The notes below the pieces were generated by a model. It was not told the origin of the DNA and did no database searches. It saw only the letters and a list, made by a program, of their open reading frames with translations. A DNA stretch of 8,616 nt from Bacteroidota bacterium (lineage in GTDB: Bacteria; Bacteroidota; Ignavibacteria; Kryptoniales; JAKASW01): NCBI GenBank assembly GCA_021789755.1, contig JAJYJD010000142.1:1-8616 (forward strand), in the 5' to 3' direction. Position numbers and translations under genes: made by a program. The stretch's first letter is position 1. Every line of letters starts with the position of its first letter. Below are positions 7,358 to 8,616 of this stretch, in pieces.

Positions 7358-7637
7358 GCTTAAACGGGTCCGCATGGTCCGTGAAGAAGAATCCGTAAAT
7401 TCGGACAGGCCGGATCATCGATTCATTATGTGGTGTTTGGATTGGGAAAAAAATGTTCAGGGAAAATTGAAGCTCCACATTCCGTATTCCATATGTCCAT
7501 TCTTCGTCAAGCAGTAAGTCCGATAATCGCGGCAACCTCTCCCGTTCCGGTAACTTAGACTAAATCCAACAACAGGAAATTATTTGAGCTTCACTGGGCA
7601 CGAGATGGAGTTTCAACAGGAATTGGATTAACTTTCT

Positions 7638-7679
7638 GTCCAAGATTTGGACGCGAAACCGGGTATGCGGGAAACCGGG
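7638..7679. repeat. Dyad GTCCAA-GAT-TTGGAC and adjacent direct repeat
   Basis: A perfect 6-bp dyad with a 3-base centre lies at 7638-7652. Three bases later GAAACCGGG appears twice, at 7655-7663 and 7671-7679, a 16-base period. The combination looks like a small operator cluster upstream of the gene at 7945, although it is about 270 bases from the start. Confidence 0.3.
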
Positions 7680-7944
7680 CGGGTTTGGCAATTTCATTAT
7701 TGGTCCGTTCGTGCGAATTTGAAAAGATTTCAGCTGGGCATCGCATACGTAATGAATCACTGGTAGTATTATTGGCTATGCGCAGCCCGGTGCGTTCGCA
7801 TGACCCGCTGAAATGTAAGCCGGCACCGTACTTCCGGGCAGGGATCGCCGAAATGCATTCGGCGGAGCGCCGGAGCTCAGGCGAAATCGATGAACAGCTC
7901 TGAAGATAAAAGTAATACCGGGAACGTGGACGATTAGCCCGGCA

Positions 7945-8616
7945 ATGAAATCTGGTACTTTTGCAATCATAGCCCTCAGCATTGCCGTCGCCTTAACGTC
8001 ACGGCCATTCTACCGCTCTTTAACCATGAGTGGATTTGATGGCGCAGCAGGCTCCGTGCGCAAGGGATTGCCGGCTCTTCGCCCGCAACGCGATGAAACG
8101 GAGGGGAGGTTTCTTGTCCGGTCCAATCCCGACGTGAACCCCGTGATCGGCTTTTCGGTGATCTCTGCCGACAATATACTTGCGTTCACGAAGTCCGCTA
8201 TTCTCCATTTCGACGGACAAAGATGGACGATTGTGTTTACCTCCGGGAACAGCGTCATAGGTTGCATGGGCACGGACGGCAGATATGTGGCATTTACTCT
8301 CGAGATGGTGAGATTTGGACAGGCCATGACTATCGCTCCGCTTTATGTCGGCATCCTGAAAAAGACGAATGGGAAATTCGGGCTGTACCATCTCAAGTCG
8401 TTCAACGTTCCTCTCGGCCATTCGCTCACCGATATCAAATTCACCGGCGACGGTGCGGGTTTCGCGGCCTCCATTTTTGAAGATGCATATTTCAGGATCG
8501 ATGAAGGGCCGGGCGGACGCGTGTCCGTCGACTTTGCACCTCATCAATTGCCTCTCGGGCTGGCATCCGGCGGCGGATTGTTCGGCACATGTCCGTTCGA
8601 CAAGAGATTTCCCATC
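7945..8616 (+). CDS. Exported beta-propeller-like protein (3' end outside the window)
   Basis: The frame is open from the ATG at 7945 to the last base: 224 codons with no stop. An in-frame TGA at 7891 and no other usable start codon after it fix the start, although its ribosome binding site is weak. The N-terminus MKSGTFAIIALSIAVAL is a signal peptide or membrane anchor, without an obvious A-x-A cleavage site. The rest has repeated short strands of propeller type: GFSVISADNILAFTKSAILH then FDGQRW (69-94), and SLTDIKFTGDGAGFAASI then AYFRID (160-187). These resemble repeats of the form (L)xDI-x-F-x-(S/D)xxxGFA-x-G-xxx-IxxY-x-G-x-W in Ycf48-like or two-component-regulator propellers. Coding is confident because of the long clean frame with normal amino-acid composition. 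The fold is a moderate call; the role is unknown. It is divergent from the pilin operon. Confidence 0.75.
   Translation, partial: MKSGTFAIIALSIAVALTSRPFYRSLTMSGFDGAAGSVRKGLPALRPQRDETEGRFLVRSNPDVNPVIGFSVISADNILAFTKSAILHFDGQRWTIVFTSGNSVIGCMGTDGRYVAFTLEMVRFGQAMTIAPLYVGILKKTNGKFGLYHLKSFNVPLGHSLTDIKFTGDGAGFAASIFEDAYFRIDEGPGGRVSVDFAPHQLPLGLASGGGLFGTCPFDKRFPI

Larger units (their letters stand above)
7095..7944. other. 850-base divergent intergenic region with short repeats
   Basis: This stretch separates the leftward pilin operon from the rightward gene at 7945. Its open frames are 61 to 72 codons or less, without ribosome binding sites, and their proteins look random. It is AT-richer than the flanking genes, especially 7205-7360, as expected of a promoter region. 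It contains the repeats listed separately. I see no tRNA, no rRNA and no convincing sigma-54 element: TGGCAC occurs on the minus strand near 7308-7303, but the matching GC at the right spacing is absent. Confidence 0.6.

Noticed and set aside
7890..7937. A 15-codon leader-peptide frame (MNSSEDKSNTGNVDD) just before the gene at 7945
   Set aside because: No ribosome binding site, no run of regulatory codons and no attenuator hairpin. Short frames like this are common by chance.
1..8616. CRISPR array, insertion sequence, tRNA or rRNA genes
   Set aside because: I saw no regularly spaced repeats of CRISPR length, no transposase motifs or terminal inverted repeats with target duplications, and no cloverleaf or rRNA core sequences.

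Overview
The window reads as an ordinary bacterial chromosome segment with one unusual cluster. The genes carry clear Shine-Dalgarno sequences (AAGGAG or GGAGG, 5 to 7 bases before the start). A small eight-stranded-type outer-membrane barrel protein points to a Gram-negative (diderm) cell. Barrels of this type, together with PilX-like proteins carrying this kind of C-terminal domain, would fit the Bacteroidota/Ignavibacteriota (FCB) neighbourhood. That placement is an inference from protein style, not from a marker gene.

Left half, plus strand (1-3964). A large M28-type zinc peptidase is cut by the left edge of the window. It is followed by a secreted beta-barrel protein (2370-3143) and a single-domain metallo-beta-lactamase-fold hydrolase (3320-3964) in which the second metal-binding His of the signature is replaced by Asp. 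The gaps (about 175 bases each) and the separate ribosome binding sites do not force an operon. I see no functional link between the three beyond shared orientation.

Middle, minus strand (4058-7094). Three closely spaced genes are read 7094 to 4965. They look like the minor pilins/pseudopilins PilV, PilW and PilX in that order. Each has a short hydrophobic N-terminal helix, and each has C-terminal features of its minor-pilin family. None carries the classical G-F-T-L-x-E processing site. The genes are 8 and 19 bases apart, and the stop of the first overlaps the ribosome binding site of the second, so they are almost certainly co-transcribed. Downstream, after a 541-base gap with no supportable gene, lies a small secreted protein (4058-4423, minus) that faintly resembles DUF4402-type surface proteins and may or may not belong with the pilins.

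Right end. An 850-base non-coding stretch (7095-7944) with short repeated motifs separates the pilin operon from a divergent gene that starts at 7945 and runs off the right edge. That gene has no stop in the window. It encodes a protein with an N-terminal signal or anchor and beta-propeller-like repeats.

The most interesting unit is the minor-pilin-like operon with non-canonical N-termini: a possible atypical type IV pilus or type II secretion tip complex.
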